A stretch of DNA of 64,000 bases, taken from positions 5,514,516 to 5,578,515 of the forward strand of contig NZ_BDUD01000001.1 in the NCBI RefSeq assembly GCF_003113895.1, written 5' to 3'. Origin of the DNA: Nostoc commune NIES-4072. Lineage in GTDB: Bacteria; Cyanobacteriota; Cyanobacteriia; Cyanobacteriales; Nostocaceae. The translations under genes were made by a program, and so were the position numbers. The notes beneath the pieces are model-generated. The model searched no databases, had not been told where the DNA came from, and saw only the letters and a program-made list of their open reading frames with translations. Shown in pieces: positions 35,242 to 45,191 of the stretch. The number at the start of each line of letters is the position of its first letter. Position 1 is the first letter of the stretch.

Positions 35242-35957
35242 AATATCTGATTATTTGGAAAATAAAGTTGTAAAATAGCTTGTGATTCAAGCTGCATAAG
35301 ACTAAAAAAACTTTTTATTTCCTCCAGATTGAACTTGCGATCTTCCAAGTCTTGTGAAAGTGTATTTAAATCTTGTTCTACTATCAGTGCTGAATGCGTT
35401 TGATCGTTGTTTGCTATCAATCCACTTTTACAACGAGTCCACACATTAACCACAAAGTTTTCTATATTCTTAATAGAATGGTTGTGAATTTCAAAGTTCT
35501 CAGAAGACGAAAAAACTTGATTTATTAATTCTGGCTTACAAAATTTCTTACTTAACAAAGTTGCTGGTTTTTGTGTTTGATGAACTCTTATTGTAACCAA
35601 GCCCAAGCGGTTAACTTCTATTTGCATTGACTGAATGTAATATTCTAATACTTCCTTGCAAATATCAACAATTTCTTCTATTTCTGTTTGTACATTGTCA
35701 GTTCTTAACCATAGAGAATTAATTCGCGCAGGTGAAATTTCTAACCTATAAGCTCTATCTTTACTTTGCAACACTATTCTAGGAACTTCTAAAGGAACTT
35801 CTTCCGGTAGAGGTAGTGCCTGTACATCACCATCATATCTTTGGGAATATTTACTTAGAAGAATACCTAAAGCTTTTGAAGCAGTAAAGGAAGAAATATC
35901 TCGCGTAAAAATCGATAATTGAAGTGTAACTAGGTTTAAGTCTTGCGCCTTAAGCAT
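35238..35957 (-). CDS. Uncharacterised protein, first gene of an overlapping operon
   Basis: The 239-residue protein starts MLKAQDLNLVTLQLSIFTRD. Its middle has RIVLQSKDRAYRLEISPARI followed by NSLWLRT and VNRLGLVTIRV, alternating strands with an RYDGDVQALPLPEE loop; this vaguely recalls the TIGR04255 family, which occurs sporadically in bacteria. The C-terminal quarter is helical. It has no signal peptide. With the two following overlapping genes it forms a tight three-gene unit with AT-rich, foreign-looking composition. Confidence 0.7.
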   Translation of the reverse strand: MLKAQDLNLVTLQLSIFTRDISSFTASKALGILLSKYSQRYDGDVQALPLPEEVPLEVPRIVLQSKDRAYRLEISPARINSLWLRTDNVQTEIEEIVDICKEVLEYYIQSMQIEVNRLGLVTIRVHQTQKPATLLSKKFCKPELINQVFSSSENFEIHNHSIKNIENFVVNVWTRCKSGLIANNDQTHSALIVEQDLNTLSQDLEDRKFNLEEIKSFFSLMQLESQAILQLYFPNNQIL

Positions 35958-36065
35958 CTTGCAACTACCAGAAATTAACTACACAAGCCATGTAAACAAA
36001 AGCTTTGGCTCTAAGGACTCATGCATACAGTTTTTGTTTCGTATGTTTAGCTTCTTGTACAACAC

Positions 36066-36093
36066 AATTATTAAGGCTTTGACCTTAATAATT
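36066..36093. promoter_or_regulatory. Perfect stem-loop about 110 bases upstream of the three-gene operon
   Basis: AATTATTAAGG (36066-36076) pairs with CCTTAATAATT (36083-36093) around a 6-base loop. As a DNA palindrome it could be an operator; as RNA it is a weak terminator without a T run. Confidence 0.5.
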
Positions 36094-36374
36094 TTGCTGA
36101 TAGCATTAATTTACTACAATTAGCAAGTAAAATCTGTAAAGTTTCTGCCTCTGTTTGATATACATAGTAAACAAAAGCAAGCCGAGTATCTAAGGAAATA
36201 GTATAAAAAGATACAATACAATTCAGAAAGATTGGCGGCTAGCTACGGGCTTTAGTTTTTCTACTCTGATTATCGGGACTTAAACATTTGTGAGGCAGAA
36301 ACAAGCCTCAAACCCATACAGGGTAAGGAAAATACACCAAAAGCCAAAAAATGCTTGAAACCCATATATATTCT

Positions 36375-36525
36375 GACTTTTCACGGGAACTCCTCAAGCC
36401 TCGAAAAAGCGTGGCTTTTTCCACAGCCTAATTATCAATAGCTCTGAGTTAATGAAAATAGCTAACGGAAAAATCAGGGTTTAGGAAACCGCTAAAATAA
36501 GCTTTTCCACATGCCGTGAAAAGTC
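36375..36525. mobile_element. MITE-like element with 12-base terminal inverted repeats
   Basis: GACTTTTCACGG (36375-36386) and CCGTGAAAAGTC (36514-36525) bound 151 bases. Inside is a perfect hairpin GAAAAAGC-GTG-GCTTTTTC (36403-36421). The end sequence recurs near 8682. No target duplication is clear. The inner hairpin may also end prmC transcription. Confidence 0.5.
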
Positions 36526-36565
36526 TTGACCAATTACCAAACTCATAATTTCTCACTCATAACTC

Positions 36566-37453
36566 CTAACTTCTATAAGCTACAGCAAAACGTTCAATTC
36601 CAGCTAAATCAGCGTGAATTTGAATTTTACAATAGCTACCTTGATTTTGTAAAAGTTCTCGCACTGCATCCGCCTGTCCTGCCATCATCTCAATTAACCA
36701 CACGCCACCAGGTTGCAAATAGCTAGGGGAGATTTCTATCAAATGGCGAATGCAATCTAAGCCATCAGTGCCACCATCCAAAGCTAGATGTGGTTCATGG
36801 TTAACTACTTCTGGTTGCAAACTAGGTAAGGTACTGGTGGGTATGTAAGGGGGATTCGACACCATACCACTGAATTGACCTTTGAGAAATGTCAGTGGCT
36901 CCCACCAGGAACCTTGATAAAATTTAATCCGGTCAGTAAAACCTAAATTACGGGCGTTGGTTTGGGCGATCGCCAAAGCTTCTAAACTGTAATCAACAGC
37001 ATGAATTGTTGCTTTTGGCAAGATATCTGCTAGTCCGATGGCGATCGCTCCACTCCCAGTGCCTAAATCAGCCCAGTGTCCTGAAGCATTACTGGCAGAT
37101 GCTAAAGCTAAATCAATTAAGAATTCTGTCTCTGGTCTGGGAATCAAAACCGCACTTGACACTGCAATTTGAAAGTTACGCCAAGGTGTAACTCCGGCAA
37201 TATACTGCACTGGTAAGCGGTCATTTAATCGCCTCTGCCACAAACGGTCTAACTCTTCTAAAGGCAATTGCACATGAATTTGCGGCCAGTTTTTAAAAGA
37301 CTCCAAACGCAGTGCCAAGCGGTCTAACCCAGCAACTTCTAACAGCAGCCAATCTACCTCGGCAGGTGAGACATCAGTGGCGATCGCTGCTTGTTGAGCA
37401 GTATTGCGCCACTGCCAAAGTTGTAAACCAGATATCAGCTGTTTCTCCCCCAT
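36566..37453 (-). CDS. prmC: Release factor glutamine methyltransferase PrmC
   Basis: PrmC methylates the glutamine of the GGQ motif in release factors 1 and 2. The 295-residue protein has an N-terminal helical domain (1-85), the SAM site WADLGTGSGAIAIGLA, and the NPPY active-site motif in GMVSNPPYIPTSTL. Length is normal for the family. It follows the Tic22-like gene on the same strand by 25 bases. Confidence 0.95.
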   Translation of the reverse strand: MGEKQLISGLQLWQWRNTAQQAAIATDVSPAEVDWLLLEVAGLDRLALRLESFKNWPQIHVQLPLEELDRLWQRRLNDRLPVQYIAGVTPWRNFQIAVSSAVLIPRPETEFLIDLALASASNASGHWADLGTGSGAIAIGLADILPKATIHAVDYSLEALAIAQTNARNLGFTDRIKFYQGSWWEPLTFLKGQFSGMVSNPPYIPTSTLPSLQPEVVNHEPHLALDGGTDGLDCIRHLIEISPSYLQPGGVWLIEMMAGQADAVRELLQNQGSYCKIQIHADLAGIERFAVAYRS

Positions 37454-37478
37454 GCCTCAACCTTGGAGTACATAACCG

Positions 37479-38297
37479 TTATTTTTTCGGAGCGGGTGCA
37501 GCAGCAGGCTTGGCAGCTGGAGCTTGATTCGGTGCAAGCGAGCGAAAAAAATTGATAGACTCCCGTGATGGATACAAAACGATCTTATTTATAATTGGAT
37601 CGTTGCTAGTATTGAGAGCATTTATAACACCGTACAAGTCCACCACCTGAATTTCAGTATTGGCTGCTTCCTGGGGCACAGCTTTTTTAAATTCTTCTAA
37701 CACAGCTACTGCTTGCTCTTTCTCAAAATAGAAAGGGATGTAGCGCTCGTTGCCTTTCCCCAGGGGAATGGTCAGATACCTATTATCTTTTTTAAATTTG
37801 GGGACGAATAAAGGAATACCGTTAAATTGCTGCCCTTTTTTCCCATTTTGATTCAGTATAGTAGTTGCTGACTCAACCTGTTGTTGTGTCGGCTCTAAAG
37901 TATAAATCACAGAGTCTTTCTTCTTTTTACCCTCTTCCACAATCTGATAGTACTCTGCCAAAGACAAAGGTCTTACCTGGAGCGTGCTTGCCAATTTTGG
38001 AGCGTCTTGCCTTAAGCGATTATCAAGGAATTTTTGAGCATCTTGCTTACTGATGAAAAATACTACTAAAGGAACAGTTTTAGATGCATTTCTACCAGTC
38101 AGGATTGGCAATCCACCTTTAGGATCTACCAGCGTAAACACTGGTATCTCTTGTAGCTTTTTCACCATCTGATCTTGTGGTAATGCGATCGCCTCTTGAT
38201 TACCTATTCCTGGTAGATTGCCTATTCCTGAAAGCCCTGTTAAAAATACAGTGCCAGCTATACCCAATGTTGCGCCTAAGCGAATAAATGATTTCAT
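37479..38297 (-). CDS. tic22: Tic22-like family protein
   Basis: The 272-residue protein has an N-terminal signal (about 1-25, ATLGIAGTVFLTGLSG), then the Tic22 pattern VKKLQEIPVFTLVDPKGGLP, VPLVVFFISKQDAQKFLDN and GIPLFVPKF, and a Pro/Ala-rich tail (PAAKPAAAPAPKK). Cyanobacterial Tic22 is a periplasmic or thylakoid protein linked to outer-membrane biogenesis; plastid relatives act in protein import. Role assigned by family. Confidence 0.88.
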   Translation of the reverse strand: MKSFIRLGATLGIAGTVFLTGLSGIGNLPGIGNQEAIALPQDQMVKKLQEIPVFTLVDPKGGLPILTGRNASKTVPLVVFFISKQDAQKFLDNRLRQDAPKLASTLQVRPLSLAEYYQIVEEGKKKKDSVIYTLEPTQQQVESATTILNQNGKKGQQFNGIPLFVPKFKKDNRYLTIPLGKGNERYIPFYFEKEQAVAVLEEFKKAVPQEAANTEIQVVDLYGVINALNTSNDPIINKIVLYPSRESINFFRSLAPNQAPAAKPAAAPAPKK

Positions 38298-38940
38298 GAT
38301 TGCTCCTCGTATTAATAGTCCAATTAATTAAACAAACGGTTGGATGTTGCACAGCACCAACTAGCTTTAGTTATATAGCAATCTATTTCAATTGTGAAAA
38401 ATTCATTGTGCGCGTTGAGGTTGGTCTTGTTGTTCCAACAAAGAGGGACTGCCGAACCCGGAGGGTCAACGGTCAAAATCCAATATTCCGCAACTATTTA
38501 GGGTTGCTATACTAACGTTTTGAAAAATCGACTATGCGAAAGTTGTGTTTTTCTCGATTTCGTTTTGTTATTCACCACGAAATGCTGTAGATGCTTATTA
38601 TATGTATTTTCAAACAGTCAAAAGTCTTTCTGTATTCGACCTTGGATCTGATAAATGCCATTTTATCTGGCTTTCGCTAATATGGGGTGACGCTATTATT
38701 TAATCAATCGTTCCATACCGCTTGCTTTAATATTTTCTCAAATCTATACAAAGCTTAGTGCCAGGAATATCTTACTACTTAAAAGCGAAATTTGCCTGTT
38801 AGGCTTCAACACCTAATTCAACACTATAACAGGCAATTTGTTTTTATCGGGAAAAATTTACAATTTAATTGCACATCTTAGGAACATAGCTTTAGTCAAT
38901 GCGCCTTAGATGTTAAGTATATTAATTATTATTTAACAAA
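38298..38940. other. 643-base gap with a strong hairpin near the tRNA-Pro gene
   Basis: No supported open frame. It holds the stem-loop at 38792-38836 described separately. The rest shows nothing distinctive. Confidence 0.6.
38792..38836. terminator. Stem-loop left of tRNA-Pro, orientation uncertain
   Basis: TTGCCTGTTA (38792-38801) pairs with TAACAGGCAA (38827-38836), followed on the plus strand by TTTGTTTTT. It could end a plus-strand small transcript, or on the minus strand end the tRNA-Pro transcript about 105 bases downstream of the tRNA. Confidence 0.55.
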
Positions 38941-39014
38941 TCGGGATGACAGGATTTGAACCTGCGGCATCCTGCTCCCAAAGCAGGCGCGCTACCAAGC
39001 TGCGCTACATCCCG
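38941..39014 (-). tRNA. tRNA-Pro (anticodon TGG)
   Basis: On the minus strand CGGGATG pairs with CATCCCG; the D arm reads TAGCGCAGCTTGGTAGCGC, the anticodon loop TTTGGGA gives TGG, and the T arm is GCAGGTTCAAATCCTGT. Length is 74 with discriminator A; CCA is not encoded. Confidence 0.97.
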
Positions 39015-39274
39015 TTTAGACTATTTGCTTTTTTTGGTTTGGTTTTATCCAATCAAAGCGATCGCGCTTTACCAAAAGCATTAAAGTAACTATATCACAT
39101 CAGACCGCTTATGCCTAATCTTTTTTACTGATAAAGGTTTTTTGCCGACTTAGTTTTACAAGATATATACTTGCGCCTTCGTCGGCAGAAAAAAGCAAAA
39201 CCACATCAAAATAATAGATTTTCGCTATTTTACCTGATTTTCTTGTGTAAATCGAGTTTGATTTTGATTAAGCA

Positions 39275-40359
<1,085 letters not shown>

Positions 40360-41079
40360 ATGGCTTCTGGTTTAAAATCTTCGACACTGGAACTCCTAAA
40401 ACGCTTTAACCGAGCGTTTCCTCAGTTTTATGAGCAATTCGTCAGCAGTGAGATTCAACTGCAAAATTTGCGGCTAGCCTACCGTCTCTATAAAACTAGA
40501 CGCGCTGTTATTGAGCTGAAACCTGAAGGTAGCAAAAGTGCCCTGCATTTTGCTTACCGCAACCAGTCTTTTCTTCTCAGCGATATTTTTGGTGTACTAG
40601 CAGCTTATGGGTTGACTATTCACGGTCTGAGTCTATACGGTCAGATCCGTCCACCAATGTTAGTTTTTATTAAATTGTTGGTATCTCGTGGTAGTAAAGC
40701 CTTAACCGAGAAAACCGCAGAAAATGTCTGTCGTGCTATTCGTGAAGCTTTAGGAGGTCGGTTTGAGGTAGAAGAGATGCTGGCAGTAGAATTCAATCTT
40801 GATACTGGCTTAGAGCAGGTACAAACTGAGTTCTATGTCGATCCGGTCTTTCATCTCCCTGCCCTAATGATTGAAGCCGATAATCAACCAGGATTATTCT
40901 ACAAAGTGATGTATGCCATCTGGCAGGAAGACCTGCTGGTAGTCAATGCAAATTTACTGGTTTGGCGCGGACGTACACGGCTAATTCTCTACTTGTTGGG
41001 GCCGAATGAAAGTCTTATTCCTGAATATCTGGGTCACAAAATTGCTGAAGGGGTGCGACAGAGGTTGCTGGATAAATGA
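40360..41079 (+). CDS. Conserved protein with two ACT-like domains
   Basis: The 239-residue protein has an N-terminal helical part, then ACT-like pattern 1 (FLLSDIFGVLAAYGLTIHGLSLYG, about 70-115 shown in part) and pattern 2 (ADNQPGLFYKVMYAIWQEDL, about 170-215). Tandem ACT domains sense small molecules, as in GlnD or ACR proteins. No nucleotidyltransferase or HD domain is present, so it is a stand-alone regulator-like protein. Function unassigned. Confidence 0.7.
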   Translation: MASGLKSSTLELLKRFNRAFPQFYEQFVSSEIQLQNLRLAYRLYKTRRAVIELKPEGSKSALHFAYRNQSFLLSDIFGVLAAYGLTIHGLSLYGQIRPPMLVFIKLLVSRGSKALTEKTAENVCRAIREALGGRFEVEEMLAVEFNLDTGLEQVQTEFYVDPVFHLPALMIEADNQPGLFYKVMYAIWQEDLLVVNANLLVWRGRTRLILYLLGPNESLIPEYLGHKIAEGVRQRLLDK

Positions 41080-41082
41080 AAA

Positions 41083-41161
41083 GTTAGGAGTTATGAGTAA
41101 TGAGTAATGAGTTATGAGTTAAAAATTAACAACTCCTGTACAGACGCGATTAATTGCGTCT
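41083..41161. repeat. Compound repeat copy 1: TAGGAGT repeats plus palindrome
   Basis: ATGAGTA/GTTATGA tandem units are followed by AACTCCTGTACAG and the near-palindrome AGACGCGATTAATTGCGTCT (41142-41161), just after the stop of the ACT-like gene. Same module as at 45130 and 52028. Confidence 0.8.
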
Positions 41162-41220
41162 CTCCTAACTCTTCACACTCCGTATTTAGTCGCACCTGCC
41201 CTTAAGGTTACGATATAAGT

Positions 41221-42138
41221 ATGGCAACTATCGAAATCTTGGGCGTTCCACACGCATACGAGCTAACGGCTCCCACTTCCTGCCCCGATGCTTTAGTATT
41301 TATCCACGGTTGGCTCAATAGCCGTGGATATTGGCAACCTGTGATTTCCCGCCTATCAGATGATTTGCAGTGCCTTTCCTATGATTTGCGGGGTTTTGGT
41401 GAATCCCAGTCTCAGGTAAAAACCGATTTTAGTCGGGCAGAAATGTCTTTGAGCCTGACGCCCATCTCCAGTAGTGCGCTTGGCTCAACAATCGATTCTG
41501 TTTATACTCCTGTTGCCTATGCTCAGGATTTAGCAATTCTCTTGAAACAGCTGAATATTAATAGTGCTTGGCTCATTGGTCACTCTTTGGGAGGCACGAT
41601 CGCTCTTTGGGGAGCAGATCAAATACCTGAGTGTGTTAAGGGAGTGATCTGTATCAACGCTGGCGGTGGTATTTACCTCAAAGAAGCCTTTGAGCAATTT
41701 CGCTCGGCGGGTCAGAAATTTTTGCAAGTCCGCCCGCGCTGGCTGTCCCAAGTACCTTTGATTGATTTACTGTTTACCAGAGCCAGTGTCGCTCGTCCTT
41801 TGGGGCGTCATTGGGCACGTCAACGGGTAATAGATTTTGTTGTGGCTGACCCAGAAGCAGCTCTGGGAAGTCTGTTAGACTCTACAACCGAAGAAGAAAT
41901 CAATCGTTTACCTGAACTAGTATCCCAATTGAAGCAGCCAGTTTATTTTTTGGCTGGTGCCGAAGATAAGGTTATGGAACCCAAGTATGTGCGCCATTTA
42001 GCTAGCTTTCACAGACTGTTCCAATATTGTGGTGACAATGTTCTAGAAATTCCTGATTGCGGACACCTGGCTATGTTGGAACAGCCGGATGCAGTGGCTG
42101 AACATATCCGAGCAATAGTTAATAGTTATAGGGCATAG
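41221..42138 (+). CDS. Alpha/beta hydrolase
   Basis: The 305-residue enzyme has the alpha/beta hydrolase fold: oxyanion motif HGWLNSRGYW, nucleophile elbow GHSLGGTIALWG (Ser), acid in GAEDKVMEP and the catalytic histidine in DCGHLAMLEQPD. The cap region is ordinary. No signal peptide. The substrate cannot be told. Confidence 0.92.
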   Translation: MATIEILGVPHAYELTAPTSCPDALVFIHGWLNSRGYWQPVISRLSDDLQCLSYDLRGFGESQSQVKTDFSRAEMSLSLTPISSSALGSTIDSVYTPVAYAQDLAILLKQLNINSAWLIGHSLGGTIALWGADQIPECVKGVICINAGGGIYLKEAFEQFRSAGQKFLQVRPRWLSQVPLIDLLFTRASVARPLGRHWARQRVIDFVVADPEAALGSLLDSTTEEEINRLPELVSQLKQPVYFLAGAEDKVMEPKYVRHLASFHRLFQYCGDNVLEIPDCGHLAMLEQPDAVAEHIRAIVNSYRA

Positions 42139-42283
42139 GGCATTGGGCATAGGGCATTGGGCATGGGGCATTGGGCATTGGGCATTGGGCATTGGGCATT
42201 GGGCATTGGGCATTGGGCATTGGAGCAAACAGAAAGTTCTTCTCTCCTGACAAATGACTAATGACAAATGACTAATGACTAAT
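42133..42283. repeat. GGGCATT and AATGACT tandem repeats
   Basis: About twelve GGGCATT/GGGCATA units (42133-42221) and AATGACTAATGACA units (42245-42283) lie between the hydrolase and the convergent tsaD gene. Confidence 0.9.
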
Positions 42284-42285
42284 GA

Positions 42286-43335
42286 CTACTCAATAGGTTG
42301 ATACAACTTCATCACCTGAGTAAGCCCTAACCTAGACTCAACGCTTAGTGTAAGGGGGGATGTATGACCACGAGATAGATGTTCGGCGGCGGCACAGCCA
42401 ATCATGGCGGCGTTATCAGTACAGAATTTTAGAGGTGGGAATAGGACGCGTAGGTTATGTTCAACGGCGGCGGCTTGGAGGTTTTTTCTCAAGCCGCTAT
42501 TCGCTGCTACACCGCCACCAATTGCAATTGTGTCTAGACCATAGTCTAGAGCACAGGCGATCGCTCTTTTGGTTAGCGATCGCGCGACGGTTTCCTGAAA
42601 GCTAGCTGCTACATCTGCCACTGGTACTTGTCCACCATCTTTCTCTAACTGCTGTACTAAACGCAATACAGCCGTTTTTAATCCACTAAAACTTGCATCA
42701 TAACGATGGAATCCCCCACCAGGTAAAGAAACTTTTCCTTCTGGTAGAGTAAAGGCTTGGGGATTTCCCTGTTGTGCCAACTTGTCAATTATTGGCCCAC
42801 CCGGATAACCCAGCTTTAACAATCGCGCCACTTTATCAAAGGCTTCACCGGCAGCATCATCACGAGTTTGTCCTAGCGTTTCGTAGATACCACAATCTTT
42901 GACAAAAATCAAGCTTGTATGTCCGCCAGAAACTAATAAACTCAAGAAAGGGGGGTTTAAACTTGGTTCGCTCAAATAAGTCGCGTAAATGTGACCTTCA
43001 AGGTGATGAACTCCCAAAAATGGTTTGTTGTGTACCATTGCCAGGGTTTTGGCAGCAGTTAACCCCACCAATAGCGCTCCTACGAGTCCAGGGGCAGAAG
43101 TGGCGGCAATTGCGTCAATTTTCTCCCAGTTTAGTTGGGCTTGCTCTAAGGCTTGAGCGATCGCAACATTTATCGTTTCCAAGTGTTCACGAGACGCTAC
43201 TTCTGGTACTACCCCGCCATACTGCTGATGGACTGTAATTTGCGAGGCTACAATACTGCTACAAACTTTACGATTGTTAACAATTGCGACTGCTGTTTCA
43301 TCACAACTGGTTTCTATTGCTAAAACGGTTGCCAT
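42286..43335 (-). CDS. tsaD: tRNA N6-adenosine threonylcarbamoyltransferase TsaD
   Basis: TsaD transfers the threonylcarbamoyl group to A37 of ANN-decoding tRNAs. The 349-residue protein has the ASKHA fold: [13 protein letters not shown], the metal-binding [25 protein letters not shown] and [10 protein letters not shown]. TsaC is encoded at 33303. It is divergent from psaF, and a gcp-psaF-psaJ order is common in cyanobacteria. Confidence 0.96.
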   Translation of the reverse strand: MATVLAIETSCDETAVAIVNNRKVCSSIVASQITVHQQYGGVVPEVASREHLETINVAIAQALEQAQLNWEKIDAIAATSAPGLVGALLVGLTAAKTLAMVHNKPFLGVHHLEGHIYATYLSEPSLNPPFLSLLVSGGHTSLIFVKDCGIYETLGQTRDDAAGEAFDKVARLLKLGYPGGPIIDKLAQQGNPQAFTLPEGKVSLPGGGFHRYDASFSGLKTAVLRLVQQLEKDGGQVPVADVAASFQETVARSLTKRAIACALDYGLDTIAIGGGVAANSGLRKNLQAAAVEHNLRVLFPPLKFCTDNAAMIGCAAAEHLSRGHTSPLTLSVESRLGLTQVMKLYQPIE

Positions 43336-43684
43336 TGGGAGTGGGGAGTAGGGAATGGGGAGTAGGGAGTTCCAAGTTATGAGTCCTGAGTTTTGAGTAG
43401 AACAAACAAAATCTTGCTTGTTTACTACCGTACAATGAAAATTCTTATACCCAGGACTCTATAACTACCCTACTACAATCAATTATTATCCTCCCCATTC
43501 CCCACTCCCCACTCCCCATTCCCCACTCATCTTGGTTGAGAAGCTTTAACTTTTATTTACTTAAACTTTACTCGGTTCCCACCCAAGAGTATGATGACTT
43601 CCTAGTTATGCAAATAAACAACTGTACAAGCCGCTTCGTTTTGTACATAAAACTTTTTGTTTTGTAGTAAAAGGAAACAACTCT
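43336..43684. other. 349-base gap: promoter region of psaF and tsaD
   Basis: Two tandem repeats (about 43336-43371 GGGGAGTAGGGAATG; about 43489-43528 CCCCACTCCCC) flank AT-rich DNA. The psaF promoter must lie in its right part; an AAAAGGA precedes the psaF ATG. No defined operator could be picked out. Confidence 0.6.
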
Positions 43685-44182
43685 ATGCGACGATTGTTTG
43701 CTTTGATTTTAGCGATTTGTCTTTGGTTCAATTTTGCCTCCCCAGCAAAAGCTTTAGGGGCTAATTTGACACCGTGTAGTGACAATCCCGCTTTTCAACA
43801 GCTAGCTGCTAATGCCCGTAATACCACCTCTGACCCCAAATCAGGGATAAAGCGATTTGAGCGTTATTCTCAAGAGCTATGTGGCCCTGAAGGTTATCCT
43901 CACTTGATTGTTGATGGTAGTCTAAATCATGCTGGTGACTTTTTGATCCCCAGCATTCTGTTTCTCTATATTGCTGGTTGGATTGGTTGGGTAGGCCGTG
44001 CCTACCTACAAGCGAATAAGAAACAAGGCGGCGACGTGGAAATGAGAGAAGCAATCATTGAAGTTCCTTTGGCACTGCCAATTATGCTCTCAGGCTTTGC
44101 TTGGCCTGTATCAGCCATAAAAGAATTTCTGTCTGGCGAATTAACAGCTAAAGATACAGAAATTCCGATTTCGCCACGCTAA
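43685..44182 (+). CDS. psaF: Photosystem I subunit III (PsaF)
   Basis: PsaF is the membrane subunit on the lumenal side near the donor site. The 165-residue precursor has a signal peptide (about 1-23, ending in SPAKA), the mature start [16 protein letters not shown], two cysteines (Cys in TPCSD and [11 protein letters not shown]), and a membrane helix [20 protein letters not shown]. It is followed 39 bases later by psaJ. Confidence 0.98.
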   Translation: MRRLFALILAICLWFNFASPAKALGANLTPCSDNPAFQQLAANARNTTSDPKSGIKRFERYSQELCGPEGYPHLIVDGSLNHAGDFLIPSILFLYIAGWIGWVGRAYLQANKKQGGDVEMREAIIEVPLALPIMLSGFAWPVSAIKEFLSGELTAKDTEIPISPR

Positions 44183-44221
44183 CCCTTACCGTAACCTTTG
44201 ATTTATTTAGGAGAATAATTC

Positions 44222-44356
44222 ATGCAGCAGAAATACTTCGTTAAGTATCTATCTTTGGGCCCAGTTTTACTTTTTGTCAATTTGTCTTTGACAGCCGTTT
44301 TGTTGATTTTATTTAACTACTGGTTTCCTGACCTACTTTTCCACCCATTACCATAA
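44222..44356 (+). CDS. psaJ: Photosystem I subunit IX (PsaJ)
   Basis: A 44-residue frame starts MQQKYFVKYLSLGPVLLF and ends FPDLLFHPLP. It is the single-helix PSI subunit next to PsaF. TAGGAG lies 8 bases before the ATG. It forms an operon with psaF. Confidence 0.97.
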   Translation: MQQKYFVKYLSLGPVLLFVNLSLTAVLLILFNYWFPDLLFHPLP

Positions 44357-44439
44357 GTTGAAGACAGAATTTAAAAATTTGTTAGCCGTTAGTTGGCAAT
44401 TAACTAGTAACTACTAACTAAATTACTAACAAATTAATT

Positions 44440-44486
44440 CTTTGAAACTCGCGATCCTAAAACCAGCTTGCGAGTTTCAAAGTTTT
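44440..44486 (+). terminator. Strong terminator after psaF-psaJ
   Basis: CTTTGAAACTCGC (44440-44452) pairs perfectly with GCGAGTTTCAAAG (44470-44482), followed by TTTT. It ends the psaFJ unit about 85 bases past the psaJ stop and separates it from psaL. Confidence 0.85.
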
Positions 44487-44597
44487 GACAGCAGCTAAAT
44501 TAATTTTTCTAAACTTATTACGCAAAAAATATCTTTAGCGACAATTATTATTAATATAAAAATGCCACCATTTTAAATTTAGAGGCGAACATAAAAT

Positions 44598-45119
44598 ATG
44601 GCACAAGCAGTAGATGCATCAAAAAATCTCCCCAGCGATCCCAGAAATCGGGAAGTTGTTTTTCCCCCATTCCGCGATCCGCAAAAGGGTAATCTAGAAA
44701 CCCCGATTAATGCTTCTCCCTTGACCAAGTGGTTCATTAATAACTTGCCAGCTTATCGTCCTGGTATAACTCCTTCCAGACGTGGGCTAGAAGTTGGTAT
44801 GGCTCACGGTTACTGGATATTTGGCCCCTTCGCCAAATTGGGCCCACTGCGGGATACAGCTAATGCCAACTTAGCTGGATTATTGGCAGCTATTGGCTTG
44901 ATTGTTCTTCTAACGGCGGGACTATCCCTCTATGCGAATAGCAATCCTCCGAAAGCACTTGCTAGTGTTACTGTACCCAATCCTCCAGTAGATGCTTTTA
45001 ACTCTAAAGAAAGCTGGAACAACTTCGCCAGTTCTTTCTTAATTGGTGGTATTGGTGGTGCAGTAGTTGCTTACTTTTTGACTAGCAATTTGGGAGTAAT
45101 TCAAGGTTTATTTGGTTAA
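44598..45119 (+). CDS. psaL: Photosystem I subunit XI (PsaL)
   Basis: PsaL holds the PSI trimer or tetramer together. The 173-residue protein has the conserved TPINASPLTKWFINNLPAYR-like N-terminus, LRRGLEVGMAHGYWIFGPF in related form (SRRGLEVGMAHGYWIFGPF), and two to three membrane helices. It lies 241 bases past psaJ, after a terminator, so it likely has its own promoter. Confidence 0.97.
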   Translation: MAQAVDASKNLPSDPRNREVVFPPFRDPQKGNLETPINASPLTKWFINNLPAYRPGITPSRRGLEVGMAHGYWIFGPFAKLGPLRDTANANLAGLLAAIGLIVLLTAGLSLYANSNPPKALASVTVPNPPVDAFNSKESWNNFASSFLIGGIGGAVVAYFLTSNLGVIQGLFG

Positions 45120-45129
45120 TTTACAAATG

Positions 45130-45183
45130 AGGAGTTAGGAGTTTAAATTCCTAACTCCTGTACAGACGCGATTAATCGCGTCT
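45130..45183 (+). terminator. Compound repeat copy 2: hairpin plus palindrome after psaL
   Basis: AGGAGTTAGGA (45130-45140) pairs perfectly with TCCTAACTCCT (45149-45159), then TACAG and the palindrome AGACGCGATTAATCGCGTCT (45164-45183). It stands between psaL and the convergent gmk. Confidence 0.7.
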
Positions 45184-45191
45184 CTGCAAAC

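Larger units (their letters stand above)
35958..36565. other. 608-base gap with several inverted repeats
   Basis: No supported gene. It holds a perfect 11-bp stem-loop (36066-36093), an 11-base inverted pair GTTTCTGCCTC (36141-36151) with GAGGCAGAAAC (36292-36302), and the 36375-36525 element. The left end is the upstream region of the three-gene operon. Confidence 0.7.
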
